35,900 nucleotides of DNA from Thiomargarita sp. (GCA_020726335.1 DYSU01000024.1:1-35900), one strand, 5' to 3'. Shown: positions 9,549-18,030, numbered from the stretch's first letter. Notes: generated by a model from the sequence alone, not told the origin. Made by a program: numbers and translations.

Positions 9549-12035
9549 TTATGAGTTTAGCATAACAAACTGCACTGGTTGGGTTAATTTTGCAAAATGC
9601 AAATAATAGTGCAAACTGTCCAGTTTGCCTTCCATTTCACCCACGACATATTCCATCGGTCGCAAATCTTTATGATAAATAATCGGTTCTTCAGCCACTT
9701 TAATAAACCGCCCCAACTCCGCCAACGGCACGGTTTGCCCAGTCGGCGTGCTGACAGGCACATTGTGCATCCGTTCAATTTGACCGCGAATTTCCAAGGG
9801 CATTCGCAACACCAATGGCACAGGCTCTAAGGTATTGTCGCGTTTGACATCGCCCAATGGATAACCGCCCATGGCCATCAACACATTGCGGTTAATGGTT
9901 TCAATTGACACGCCCAAGCGAATGGCTTTTTCTGTATCGACTGCAAATTGCCAGCGGTCAAACGGGCTGATCATATAATTGTCCGCATCGACCAAATTGG
10001 GCGTGTGATTAAAAATTTGGGTTAAATCCTGTGCCACTTGGCGGCGGGTTGCCGCATCAGGGCCATAGACTTCTGCCACCATGGTTTGCAACACGGGCGG
10101 GCCGGGCGGCATTTCCACCACAGCGATGTTCGCCCCATATTTTTGCGCCAGCGGGGTCAACAAATGCCGCGCAACTGTGGCGATTTCATGGCTGTTGCGC
10201 TCACGCTGGTTTTTGTCTTGCAACACATTGAATTCAGGTTTGTTATCAAACGGCAACATTTTTACCGTCACCGTTTGGTTATAAAACAGAAAACAAGCGG
10301 CAAAAAATGCGAAAATAATGATAAAAATCAATGAAATGCCTGCTTTTCGACTGCGGATAAGCGGGTTGATGATGGGCTGATAATAGCGTCCCACGGCTTG
10401 CTGGGCTTTCATTTCACGTTCTTCGGCTTTTTTCAGCGTGGCTAATTGGGGTTTTAAGCGCATGGATGTCCATGGGGTAAAAACAAACGCCGCGACCAAC
10501 GAAAACGCCATGGCCAATGACCCCAACACGGGGATAGGCAACATATAAGGCCCCATCATGCCGCTGACAAAACCCATGGGCAACAAAGCCGATAAAATGG
10601 TCAACGTGGCGATGATGGTGGGGTTGCCCACTTCGCGCACGGCATCAATGGCGGTGTCGATGCGGGTGTTGTCTTCGCGCAACCAACGGCGAAAAATGTT
10701 TTCTACCACCACCGTGGCATCATCGACCAAAATGCCGATGGCGAAAATCAGCGCAAACAAGCTGACGCGGTTGACCGTATAGCCAAACATCCATGTCGCC
10801 CAAATGGTGATTAAAATCACGACGGGGATGACGGTGATCACCACAATCGCAGGACGCAAGCCCATGGTAATCCAGCATAAAAAGCTGACAACGAGGGCTG
10901 CCACCACCAAAGCTTCCAACAGCTCGTTGACTTTGTCATTGGCGGTTTTGCCATAGTTGCGCGTGACCGTCACCTCAATTTCACTGGGAATCAAACGGCC
11001 TTTTAACGTGTCCATTTTGGCCAAAATCGCATGGGCGACATCCACACCGTTGCTGCCTTCTTTTTTGGCGATTGCCAAGGTGACAGCGGTCTTGCCTTCG
11101 CTGTGTCGCGCATTCTGCATATCATAGTGCGTGACCATTTGGCGAAATTCGGATGCCCCATCAATGACTTTGGCCACATCGCGGACATAAACAGGGCTGC
11201 CGTTTTTAACCCCAATCACCAAGTTTTCCACATCTTTGCCATTGCGCAAAAATGAGCCTGTGGACACATTGAACACATGGTCTAAATTTTCTAAATGGCC
11301 GCCTGTTTGTTCTTTGTTGGCACTGGCGATGGTTTGGGCGATTTGGTCCAAACTGATGCCAAAACTGGTCAAATGCTGGGGCAAAGGCTCAATGCGTACT
11401 TGATGGGTGCGACCACCGACGATGAACGCCAAACCTGTGTTAGGCACTTGTTTGAGGCGTTGCAAAACTTGTTGCGCCAAGGTGTGCAGTTCATAATCGA
11501 AACTGTTTTTTGCAGACAAAGTTAAAGTCACCACAGGCACATCATCAATGCCTTTGGGTTTGACCAGCGGCATTGACACGCCTGTGGGTATTTTATCCCG
11601 ATTCGATTGCAATTTATCGTGGACTTTGACAATGGATTTGCCCCAATCTTCAGACACTTCAAAACGCACCGTCACCATCCCTTGACCGCGTTCGGCGGCT
11701 GAATAAACATGCTTGACCCCGGGGATTTCACTCATGATGCGCTCTAACGGGCTGATGGCCAAATTGGCCACTTGTTCGGCTGATGCGCCTGTGTAGTGCA
11801 AAAAAATGTCAATCATAGGCACGGAAATTTGCGGGTCTTCTTGCCGTGGGGTTTCAAGCAAACCGATGAGACCAATCAACAAGCTGGCAATCAGCAACAG
11901 CGGTGACAGTGGCGAATCAATGAAAAAACGGGCAATATTGCCTGCAATGCCCAAAGGCGGTATAACCTCATGGGGAATAGGGGGATGAGATAAAACAGGG
12001 CGGCGCGATTTATGGCCAATAGATTGTTTTAACAT
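9549..12035 (-). CDS. C-terminally truncated RND efflux permease
   Basis: An HAE1/AcrB-like proton antiporter permease, but only 828 residues against about 1,030-1,080 in the family. It has membrane segment 1 (about residues 41-60) and the first porter domain. Segments 2-6 follow with the proton-relay pair in GILVDDATVVVEN, then segment 7 near 575-597 and most of the second porter domain. It stops after EGKLDSLHYYLHFAKL, before segments 8-12. No remainder is visible in any frame downstream, where the HPt gene begins within 85 bases. RND permeases need both membrane halves, so this copy is probably inactive. No membrane-fusion or outer-membrane partner gene adjoins it. Sequencing error cannot explain a missing 200-plus residues. 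Confidence 0.85.
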   Translation of the reverse strand: MLKQSIGHKSRRPVLSHPPIPHEVIPPLGIAGNIARFFIDSPLSPLLLIASLLIGLIGLLETPRQEDPQISVPMIDIFLHYTGASAEQVANLAISPLERIMSEIPGVKHVYSAAERGQGMVTVRFEVSEDWGKSIVKVHDKLQSNRDKIPTGVSMPLVKPKGIDDVPVVTLTLSAKNSFDYELHTLAQQVLQRLKQVPNTGLAFIVGGRTHQVRIEPLPQHLTSFGISLDQIAQTIASANKEQTGGHLENLDHVFNVSTGSFLRNGKDVENLVIGVKNGSPVYVRDVAKVIDGASEFRQMVTHYDMQNARHSEGKTAVTLAIAKKEGSNGVDVAHAILAKMDTLKGRLIPSEIEVTVTRNYGKTANDKVNELLEALVVAALVVSFLCWITMGLRPAIVVITVIPVVILITIWATWMFGYTVNRVSLFALIFAIGILVDDATVVVENIFRRWLREDNTRIDTAIDAVREVGNPTIIATLTILSALLPMGFVSGMMGPYMLPIPVLGSLAMAFSLVAAFVFTPWTSMRLKPQLATLKKAEEREMKAQQAVGRYYQPIINPLIRSRKAGISLIFIIIFAFFAACFLFYNQTVTVKMLPFDNKPEFNVLQDKNQRERNSHEIATVARHLLTPLAQKYGANIAVVEMPPGPPVLQTMVAEVYGPDAATRRQVAQDLTQIFNHTPNLVDADNYMISPFDRWQFAVDTEKAIRLGVSIETINRNVLMAMGGYPLGDVKRDNTLEPVPLVLRMPLEIRGQIERMHNVPVSTPTGQTVPLAELGRFIKVAEEPIIYHKDLRPMEYVVGEMEGKLDSLHYYLHFAKLTQPVQFVMLNS

Positions 12036-12154
12036 TGTTTTTTTCTATAAAAGAATGAACAGGGTGCTTATTATAACGCCAAGCTTCGTTTGTTGGCTCA
12101 ATCATTTTGTTCGAGAAATCCGTTATTTTTTCATATTCATTTGCAAAATAAAAT

Positions 12155-12275
12155 CTAATGCCCTATCAGCCCTGCCGTTTTTTGGGCAAAGCACGGTTTG
12201 ACTTGCGCATTTAGGGCATAAATATTGCCTTTGGCAAACAACGCCTGAAAATATTTTATCAAATATTCAGGGGTA
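12155..12275. other. Structured intergenic segment with nested inverted repeats
   Basis: Between the divergent RND and HAMP genes, ATGCCCTA (12158-12165) is complemented by TAGGGCAT (12212-12219), enclosing a smaller GCCC/GGGC hairpin (12169-12187). A second imperfect stem runs from 12244 to 12271. The segment has no recognisable reading frame. It could be a leader RNA, a small mobile-element remnant or operator DNA; I cannot tell which. Confidence 0.35.
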
Positions 12276-12316
12276 TTTTTATGCCAATTTACTGATATTA
12301 ATAAGGATACAATGCC

Positions 12317-13135
12317 ATGAATCCCGCAGACAGTCATCAAACAACCCAACCGCCCGGCCTGTTGATTGCCACCAAACTCATTTTGATTCTTTTATCATTC
12401 ATCACCATCACCGCGCTGATTATGAGCATGATTTATCAGCACTATACGCATGATTTAATTATGAAACAGATTAATTTGCGCACCTATTCCATCAGCCACA
12501 GTTTAAGTGATGCGGTGTTAGAGCCTTTGATTGAACGCAATTATTTGCGCATCAACAAAATCACCCGTGGTTTTTCAAAATTACCGGGGGTTGCTTATGT
12601 GGTGGTCAGCAATGACAAAGGCCATGCCATTTCCAGCGTGTTGGGCGATGAAAGTCGTTTTGACGCAAATTTTATTGCCCAAGTTAGAAATCAAGGCTTT
12701 ACAGGGGAACAAATTCAAAAAAACCCGTTGGCCAAAGATGAAAAACAAGCTGAATACAATTTAATTTTAGGGGGTCAAGACATTTATGAAGTGGCGTTGA
12801 AAGTCGGTGATTTAGCGGCCAAAGCAAGGGTGGGCTTGTTTATTCAAGACATCAAAGAATCAGCCGATGCGGTGTTAAAGCCCATTGTGATCACTTTTGC
12901 GATTATTTTATTGTTAGGCGGCGTGGTTGCTTGGTGGGTGGGACAAAGCATTGCCCAACCCATTCGATTATTGGCCAAAGAAGCAGAAAAAATCAGCATG
13001 GGGCAACGGGGCGAATTTGGCCAGATAAAAACCTCGGGCGAAGTATGGCAACTCAGCCACGCATTCAGTCGTATGCAACATTCAGTGGAAAAGTTGCTGG
13101 ATATGATTGAAAAAACTAAAAAAAACCAAGCTTAA
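12317..13135 (+). CDS. Membrane HAMP-domain receptor without output domain
   Basis: The 272-residue protein has a first membrane helix at about 16-40, an extracytoplasmic region (about 42-187) with a Cache-like stretch VAYVVVSNDKGHAISS, a second helix at about 188-209, and a HAMP linker to about residue 262. The HAMP features are P215 and GEVWQLSHAFSRMQ. The chain ends ten residues later with a lysine-rich tail: there is no kinase, methyl-accepting or GGDEF domain. AAGGA at 12303-12307 precedes the ATG, and a mini-frame ATG-CCA-TGA overlaps it. It is followed 11 bases later by a PhnD-like periplasmic protein, so the two probably act as one sensor whose output partner is encoded elsewhere. Confidence 0.8.
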   Translation: MNPADSHQTTQPPGLLIATKLILILLSFITITALIMSMIYQHYTHDLIMKQINLRTYSISHSLSDAVLEPLIERNYLRINKITRGFSKLPGVAYVVVSNDKGHAISSVLGDESRFDANFIAQVRNQGFTGEQIQKNPLAKDEKQAEYNLILGGQDIYEVALKVGDLAAKARVGLFIQDIKESADAVLKPIVITFAIILLLGGVVAWWVGQSIAQPIRLLAKEAEKISMGQRGEFGQIKTSGEVWQLSHAFSRMQHSVEKLLDMIEKTKKNQA

Positions 13136-13146
13136 GGGGCAAAACC

Positions 13147-13980
13147 ATGCGTAAAATTTTATGTTTATTATTGGCTTCTGTTATGCACACTGCTGTGGTG
13201 GCCGAAACCTATAAATTATCGATGTTGCCACGTTATTCACCTGAAGAAATTCACAACCGCATCAAACCGTTGGCTGATTATTTGGCCACGGTATTAAACG
13301 CGCCTGTTGAAGTGATTATCACCACCGATTTTGACAGCTATATCAAAAAGCTCAATTCGGGTGAAATCGCCATCGGTTATGAAAACCCCTATGTGTATAC
13401 CCAAATTTCTGAACATCATGAAGCGGTTGCGATAACCGTTAAAAGTCAAGAAGGTGCGAAATTTCGCGGGATTGTCATCACCCGCGCTGATTCACCCATC
13501 ACGAAATTAACCCAACTGAGAGGCAAAACCATTTCCATTGTCAGCCTGACATCGGCGGGCGGTTATTTGTCGCAAAACATCAGCTTAAAAGAGCTGGGCA
13601 TTGATCTTAAAAAAGACAGCGTTTTGATTGAAGCGGCGGATAACAAACAAGAAAACGTGATTTTCAATGTTTATCATGGCGATGCGGACGCAGGTTTTAT
13701 CCGTGAATCGGCCAAAGAGATGATCAAAGAATACGTCCCCAAACAACAAATGCGCATCATTGCCGCCACTGCATGGTTGCCCAACTGGGCATTGTCCGTG
13801 CGCCGTGATTTACCGCAATCGGTCAAAACCGACATTCAAAATGCCGTATTGGGGTTAAAATCTTATGAAAAAGCCATCAGCGCACTGAAAATTGATGCTT
13901 TTCAAAAAGCCGATGACAGTGATTATGACATTCTGCGCGAAAAACCCAGCGAAAACCCAGAAGAACCAGATAAAGAATAA
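13147..13980 (+). CDS. PhnD-like periplasmic phosphate/phosphonate-binding protein
   Basis: A 277-residue solute-binding protein with a signal peptide (about residues 1-19). Its fold signatures follow PhnD/phosphite-binding proteins: a start of the type LSMLPRYSPEEIHNRIKPL, then AIGYENPYVYTQ, FRGIVITRADSPITKLTQLRGKTISIVS, SAGGYLSQ and GDADAGFIRES. The C-terminus is an acidic tail ending EEPDKE. No permease or ATPase gene adjoins it; its only partner is the HAMP receptor just upstream, so I infer a sensing rather than an uptake role. The ligand cannot be read from the sequence; phosphate-type oxyanions are the family norm. Confidence 0.82.
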   Translation: MRKILCLLLASVMHTAVVAETYKLSMLPRYSPEEIHNRIKPLADYLATVLNAPVEVIITTDFDSYIKKLNSGEIAIGYENPYVYTQISEHHEAVAITVKSQEGAKFRGIVITRADSPITKLTQLRGKTISIVSLTSAGGYLSQNISLKELGIDLKKDSVLIEAADNKQENVIFNVYHGDADAGFIRESAKEMIKEYVPKQQMRIIAATAWLPNWALSVRRDLPQSVKTDIQNAVLGLKSYEKAISALKIDAFQKADDSDYDILREKPSENPEEPDKE

Positions 13981-13987
13981 ACGTCCT

Positions 13988-14014
13988 TGCCCATTGGCCA
14001 AGTTACAATGGGCA
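13988..14014. other. Perfect hairpin between the PhnD-like gene and tRNA-Ser
   Basis: TGCCCATTG (13988-13996) and CAATGGGCA (14006-14014) form a perfect 9-base stem with a 9-base loop, 7 bases after the CDS stop and 11 bases beyond the tRNA 3' end. No T run follows on either strand. It could end both convergent transcripts or protect their 3' ends. Confidence 0.5.
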
Positions 14015-14025
14015 TAAAGGTTAGA

Positions 14026-14114
14026 TGGCGGAGAAGGCGGGATTCGAACCCGCGTGGGGTTTCCCCCCAGCCGATTTCGAGTCGGAGCCGGTCTGGCCGC
14101 TTCGGTACTTCTCC
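14026..14114 (-). tRNA. tRNA-Ser (anticodon CGA)
   Basis: On the minus strand an 89-base class II tRNA begins GGAGAAGTACC and ends with CTTCTCC, discriminator G and an encoded CCA (14026-14028). The T arm is GCGGGTTCGAATCCCGC, and a long variable arm GGGGGGAAACCCC is present, as expected for serine. The anticodon loop CTCGAAA gives anticodon CGA, reading UCG. The seven-base acceptor stem is perfect. Confidence 0.96.
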
Positions 14115-14116
14115 AT

Positions 14117-14129
14117 GGCGCGCATTATA
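14117..14129 (-). promoter_or_regulatory. -10 element and GC discriminator of the tRNA-Ser promoter
   Basis: On the minus strand TATAAT (14129-14124) is followed by GCGCGCC directly before the tRNA. A GC-rich discriminator after a perfect -10 is typical of stable-RNA promoters subject to stringent control. I see no good -35 at 16-18 bases. Confidence 0.6.
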
Positions 14130-14132
14130 CCT

Positions 14133-14161
14133 GAAAAAAGCCGTTGGTTGAGCTTTTTTTC
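14133..14161 (-). terminator. Possible terminator downstream of def
   Basis: GAAAAAAGC (14133-14141) can pair with GCTTTTTTTC (14152-14161), with T runs on both strands. It lies about 100 bases past the def stop and just before the tRNA promoter. The stem is mostly A-T, so the call is weak. Confidence 0.3.
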
Positions 14162-14263
14162 AAGCCTGTCAAAAAACACGCAAATGCCCAACCCGCGCAG
14201 GCAAATGATGGCCGATAAAATCTTTTGAACAGCCCTCATTAAGTTATAACCTATTGTTTAAGC

Positions 14264-14761
14264 TCAAATAAATTGGCGCAACATTAGATCACGTTTTTTG
14301 CTGACCAACCGGTCTAAAAATAATTTGCCGTCTAAATGGTCGATTTCGTGTTGCACGGCCCGCGCTTCATAGCCTTCCATCGCGTATTCTCGCCATTGGC
14401 CATGGCGATCTTGTGCTTTGAGCTGAATTTTTTTGGCGCGAATCACGGTGCCAATGTAGTCAGGCACGGATAAACAACCTTCGCGCCCACTGGCAAAACC
14501 TTGCCAATCTAAAATTTCAGGGTTGACCAACACCTGCAAACCGTGGTGTTTGATGTTGGCTTTGCTGGAAACATCAACGATGACCAGCCGTTGCAATACG
14601 CCCACTTGGGTGGCGGCCATGCCCACGCCGTGCGCTGAGACGCGCAAGGTTGCAAGCAAATCATCGACCAAAGTTTGAAAATTTTGGCCAAAATCAATGA
14701 CAGGTTCGGCAACGCGCTGTAAACGGGGATCGGGGTAGGTGAGAATGGGTAACACGGCCAT
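14264..14761 (-). CDS. def: Peptide deformylase (copy 1)
   Basis: Removes the formyl group from nascent peptides. The 165 residues hold all three metal motifs: GVGMAATQ (45-52, with Met in place of the usual Leu), EGCLS (94-98) with the cysteine ligand, and HEIDH (138-142). The ATG at 14761 overlaps the gcvR stop (TAATG); an upstream ATG at 14773 is possible but would extend the N-terminus beyond the family norm. It is third in waaA-gcvR-def. A second deformylase at 30937 occupies the more usual position next to tsaP. Confidence 0.92.
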   Translation of the reverse strand: MAVLPILTYPDPRLQRVAEPVIDFGQNFQTLVDDLLATLRVSAHGVGMAATQVGVLQRLVIVDVSSKANIKHHGLQVLVNPEILDWQGFASGREGCLSVPDYIGTVIRAKKIQLKAQDRHGQWREYAMEGYEARAVQHEIDHLDGKLFLDRLVSKKRDLMLRQFI

Positions 14762-15276
14762 TACATGATACACGCATCAATGGCGGAGATTTCCACTTGC
14801 ACATCGCGCAAATCGGCCAACGCCTGTTGCAGTTCTTCCAGCGGTGCGGTGGCCACGCCTTCAATTTGTAATATATAAAACGGTTGCTCTTGACTGCCGC
14901 CAACATCAGAACATAATTCCAAGATATTAAAGCCTTTTTGCGCCAACGCGCTGGTGACTTGGGCGACAATGCCCGCACGGTCTGCACCGTGAACGCGCAC
15001 ACAAATGTTGGGAATTTGGTGTTGATGCAAATCCCCTTCAATGACAACCACATGCAAAGACAAATTAAAACGTTCAACCACAGGTTGCAACAAGGCTTTA
15101 AGGGCGGTTTTGGGCAAAGTTTTTTCCACCATCAGCATCACGGTAAAACTGCCGCCCAAGCGGTTCATGTTGGCTTCGCCCAAACGACAACCCGCTTGGT
15201 ACAAAAGGCGGGTTGTGTGGGCAACGATATTGGGTTGGTCTTTGCCGACCAAGGTGAGCATATACCAGTGTTTCAT
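14761..15276 (-). CDS. gcvR: Double-ACT-domain protein, GcvR type
   Basis: 171 residues with two ACT domains: one opening MLTLVGKDQPNIVAHTTRLL, the other VRVHGADRAGIVAQVTSAL at about 93-111. This matches the glycine-cleavage repressor GcvR, which in Escherichia coli binds GcvA and responds to glycine rather than binding DNA itself. The start overlaps the waaA stop (ATGA) and the stop overlaps def. No gcv operon is nearby, so the glycine link is by family; GcvR-like proteins of other species are less well defined. Confidence 0.75.
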   Translation of the reverse strand: MKHWYMLTLVGKDQPNIVAHTTRLLYQAGCRLGEANMNRLGGSFTVMLMVEKTLPKTALKALLQPVVERFNLSLHVVVIEGDLHQHQIPNICVRVHGADRAGIVAQVTSALAQKGFNILELCSDVGGSQEQPFYILQIEGVATAPLEELQQALADLRDVQVEISAIDACIM

Positions 15277-16526
15277 TGAATAAATCCTTGAATAATATTT
15301 AAAGTTTTCTGTAATGCGCCGCGATTTTGGGCAATGAATTGTCGGGCGCGTTGTCCTGTTTGCTGGCGCAAGGGCGCGTCAGTCAAAAACGCCAACACCG
15401 CTTGCGCCAATTGTGTTTGATTTTCAACTTGTTGCGCGGCATGGTGGGCTAACAATTGTTGGCTGATGTGGGCAAAATTAAACATATGGCGACCAAACAC
15501 CACGGGCAGACCCAACGTGGCCGCTTCCAGCACATTGTGGCCACCCGTCGGCACCAAACTGCCGCCAACAAAAGCGACATCGGCGCAAGCATACAGCAAT
15601 GGCAATTCGCCCATGGTGTCGGCCAGATACACCGCTGTTTGCGCGTTGGCCGCTTGCTGACTGCGCCGCACCATGGCTTGCCCCGATTGTCGGCACAATT
15701 CAGCCACCGCGTTGAAGCGTTCAGGATGACGCGGCACCAAAATCAATAACACATCAGGGCATTGGGCTTGAATTTGGCTAAAAGCGTGTAAAACGGGCTG
15801 TTCTTCGCCTGCGTGGGTGCTGGCGGCAATCCATACCAGACGGTTTTCTCCCCACGTTTGCCGTGTGTGGCGCGCTTTTGCAGGCAGGTTTTCATCGACA
15901 GGGACATCAAATTTAATACTGCCTGTGACTGTGATGCGTGCGGGGTTTGCGCCCAATTGGATGAACCGCTGGGCTTCGGTTTCAGTCTGCACTGCAATAT
16001 GCGCCACAAGCCCCAAGCTGTGTTGAATCAATGTTGGGATATGGCGTTGATAGGCCAAGGCGGAACGCGCCGATAAGCGCGCATTGGCTAAAATCAACGG
16101 CAGGGCATTTTTTGCCGCCGCTTCAATCAAATTGGGCCACAATTCGGTTTCAATGAGGATGCCCAACACGGGCTTGACACAGCGCAAAAACCGTTGTACT
16201 GCAAAGGGATAATCATAGGGCAGATAACATTGTTGCACTTTGGGCAATTGCCTTGCGCACGCCGCCCCTGTTGGGGTCATGTTGGTGATTAAAATCGCAT
16301 GGTGTGGGTAAAGCCGTTGCAGTTGTTGAATCAAGGGTATGGCGGCTTGGGTTTCGCCCAACGACACCGCGTGAATCCACAATGTCGGTTGGGTGTTTTG
16401 CGGATAGCCAAAGCCAAACCGTTGTGGCCAATAATGAAAATACGCCCGTGTTTTTAGCCCGCGCCAACCAAGACGCAAGATAATCAACGGGGTGAGCAAA
16501 TACCACAGCAGGCTATAAACGCGCAT
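15273..16526 (-). CDS. waaA: 3-deoxy-D-manno-octulosonic acid (Kdo) transferase
   Basis: Transfers Kdo from CMP-Kdo to lipid A precursor at the cytoplasmic face of the inner membrane. 417 residues from the ATG at 16526; a TTG two codons upstream is less likely. It has an N-terminal membrane anchor, then WIHAVSLGETQAAIPLI containing the catalytic glutamate, ILITNMTPTGAA, GILIETELWPNLI, and the C-terminal donor-binding part with LYACADVAFVGGSLVPTGGHNVLEAA. First gene of waaA-gcvR-def, with ATGA overlap to gcvR. Confidence 0.95.
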   Translation of the reverse strand: MRVYSLLWYLLTPLIILRLGWRGLKTRAYFHYWPQRFGFGYPQNTQPTLWIHAVSLGETQAAIPLIQQLQRLYPHHAILITNMTPTGAACARQLPKVQQCYLPYDYPFAVQRFLRCVKPVLGILIETELWPNLIEAAAKNALPLILANARLSARSALAYQRHIPTLIQHSLGLVAHIAVQTETEAQRFIQLGANPARITVTGSIKFDVPVDENLPAKARHTRQTWGENRLVWIAASTHAGEEQPVLHAFSQIQAQCPDVLLILVPRHPERFNAVAELCRQSGQAMVRRSQQAANAQTAVYLADTMGELPLLYACADVAFVGGSLVPTGGHNVLEAATLGLPVVFGRHMFNFAHISQQLLAHHAAQQVENQTQLAQAVLAFLTDAPLRQQTGQRARQFIAQNRGALQKTLNIIQGFIQ

Positions 16527-16614
16527 TTTCAAAACTCACAACAAACTGTTTTTTCAGTAAAACAATTTTTCGGCTAAAAATCAAGCAGAACGGGGGCAAG
16601 TCTTCGGCATAATC

Positions 16615-16643
16615 ATTGCTTTGGGCTGTTTATTCAGAGCAAT
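16615..16643 (+). other. Leader hairpin before the glycosyltransferase
   Basis: ATTGCTTTG (16615-16623) pairs with CAGAGCAAT (16635-16643), with one G-U pair, ending at the GAGG ribosome site (16644-16647). It could modulate translation of the next gene, but no ligand or regulator is apparent. Confidence 0.3.
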
Positions 16644-16655
16644 GAGGCCAGTGGG

Positions 16656-17876
16656 ATGTCTTTTTCAAGGAAGATTAAAATTTTATATGTGATTGATAAG
16701 ATGTTGTTGGCGGGCGCGCAACGCCATTTGGTGCAAGTATTACAAGCCATTGATAAACAACGCTATGATGTTAAATTATTGTGTTTAGTCGATGGCGGTT
16801 CTTTTATCCAAGCTTTGCAAGCGCAACACATTGATTATCATATCATTGGGGTGAAAAATTGGAATACGGTGCAGGGCTTGGGCGGTTTTTGGCGCATGTA
16901 CCGTTATATCCGTCATTGTCGACCCGACATTGTACATGCCTATTTATTCACCGCCAATTTTTTCGCGCCACTGGCCGCATGGCTGGCGCGTGTTCCCCAT
17001 TGCATCAGTTCTCGCCGTGATTTGGGCGATTGGATGTCTGGCCGTCGGCGATGGATGTGCCGCTTGGCCAATCAGTTTGTCGATGTGGTCACCGCCAATT
17101 CACAGGCGGTTAAACAAACCGCGATGGCCTTGGAACATTTGCCTGAAGCTAAAATGCGGGTGATTTACAACGGCATGGATGCCGATGAATTTGTTTGTAA
17201 AACAGCCAAAAAAGCCCTACGAAACAAAATAGAATTACCCCATGACGCGCTGGTGATCGGCACAGTGGGCAATATTCGTGCAGAAAAAGACCCCATGACT
17301 TTGGTTCGTGCGTTCAGTCGCTTGGCGCGGGTTCAAGCTGATTGTTATCTGTTGTATGCGGGCTATGTGATTGATCCCGCGTTGTTTGCTCAAATGAAGG
17401 CGTATTTGCAACAATACGGTTTGACTGAACGGGTTATTTTTACGGGTTCCATCGACAATGTACCGCAGTTGTTGAAAACCTTGGATATTTTTGTATTCAC
17501 TTCGCAATCAGAAGGTTTTTCCAATGCCATTTTAGAGGCAATGGCCGCAGGTTTGCCTGTGGTGGCCAGCGAATGCGGTGGCAATAAAGAACAAATTCAA
17601 CACAAAAAAACAGGTTTGTTGTTTCCCACGGGCGATGTCAACCAGTGTTTCGCTTGTTTGCAGTATTTTTTATCCGCACAAAACCGTCAAACTTTGGGAA
17701 CCGCCGCTTATCAACACGTTAGACAGCGGTTCAATGTCAATAACATGTTGATTCAAATGGATTTATTGTACCAGTCTTTGATGGAAGAAAAAGATGAACG
17801 CCTCACAAGAAGAACAACTCAAACAAGCCCTGTTGCCACAAAGTCATCAAGCCAAAAATCTGAAACAACAACTTAG
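16656..17876 (+). CDS. Family 4 glycosyltransferase
   Basis: A GT-B glycosyltransferase of 406 residues. The N-terminal acceptor half begins KILYVIDKMLLAGAQRHLVQVL. The C-terminal half has GTVGNIRAEKDPMTLVRAF and the EX7E donor motif in SEGFSNAILEAMAAGLPVV. It probably builds a surface polysaccharide or LPS sugar; donor and acceptor are unknown. GAGG at 16644-16647 fits the ATG. The last 28 or so residues are Thr/Ser-rich low-complexity sequence, read out of frame through a small gene starting at 17794, so the true ancestral end was probably near residue 380. No other sugar genes follow; waaA lies divergently upstream. Confidence 0.9.
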   Translation: MSFSRKIKILYVIDKMLLAGAQRHLVQVLQAIDKQRYDVKLLCLVDGGSFIQALQAQHIDYHIIGVKNWNTVQGLGGFWRMYRYIRHCRPDIVHAYLFTANFFAPLAAWLARVPHCISSRRDLGDWMSGRRRWMCRLANQFVDVVTANSQAVKQTAMALEHLPEAKMRVIYNGMDADEFVCKTAKKALRNKIELPHDALVIGTVGNIRAEKDPMTLVRAFSRLARVQADCYLLYAGYVIDPALFAQMKAYLQQYGLTERVIFTGSIDNVPQLLKTLDIFVFTSQSEGFSNAILEAMAAGLPVVASECGGNKEQIQHKKTGLLFPTGDVNQCFACLQYFLSAQNRQTLGTAAYQHVRQRFNVNNMLIQMDLLYQSLMEEKDERLTRRTTQTSPVATKSSSQKSETTT

Positions 17877-18004
17877 CACCCGAAAAATTTTAGCCACCTT
17901 GCCTTATCAAAAATCACCAAGCAGAGTTTGATGCCAAATATTATTTTAATGAAGACAAACGAATACAAGACACCTTGCGTGCTGCATTGGACATAACCCA
18001 TTGA
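17794..18004 (+). pseudogene. Small frameshifted gene overlapping the glycosyltransferase end
   Basis: An ATG at 17794 with GGAAG six bases upstream opens a 45-codon frame (MNASQEEQLKQALL..., stop 17929-17931), rich in Gln and Lys. From about 17903 the +1 frame continues with protein-like sequence for 33 codons to a TGA at 18002, including FDAKYYFNEDKRIQ and ending LRAALDITH. Together the halves would make a 70-odd residue, mostly helical cytoplasmic protein broken by one frameshift near 17900. I do not recognise the family. A sequencing error or a natural shift would both explain it. Confidence 0.4.
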
Positions 18005-18030
18005 TTTCTATCCATAAAATACTGCAAGGT

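Noticed and set aside
12155-12275. Cyclic di-GMP (GEMM) riboswitch before the HAMP gene
   Set aside because: Only a GGGCAAA string resembles GEMM; the second conserved segment and tetraloop-receptor layout are missing.
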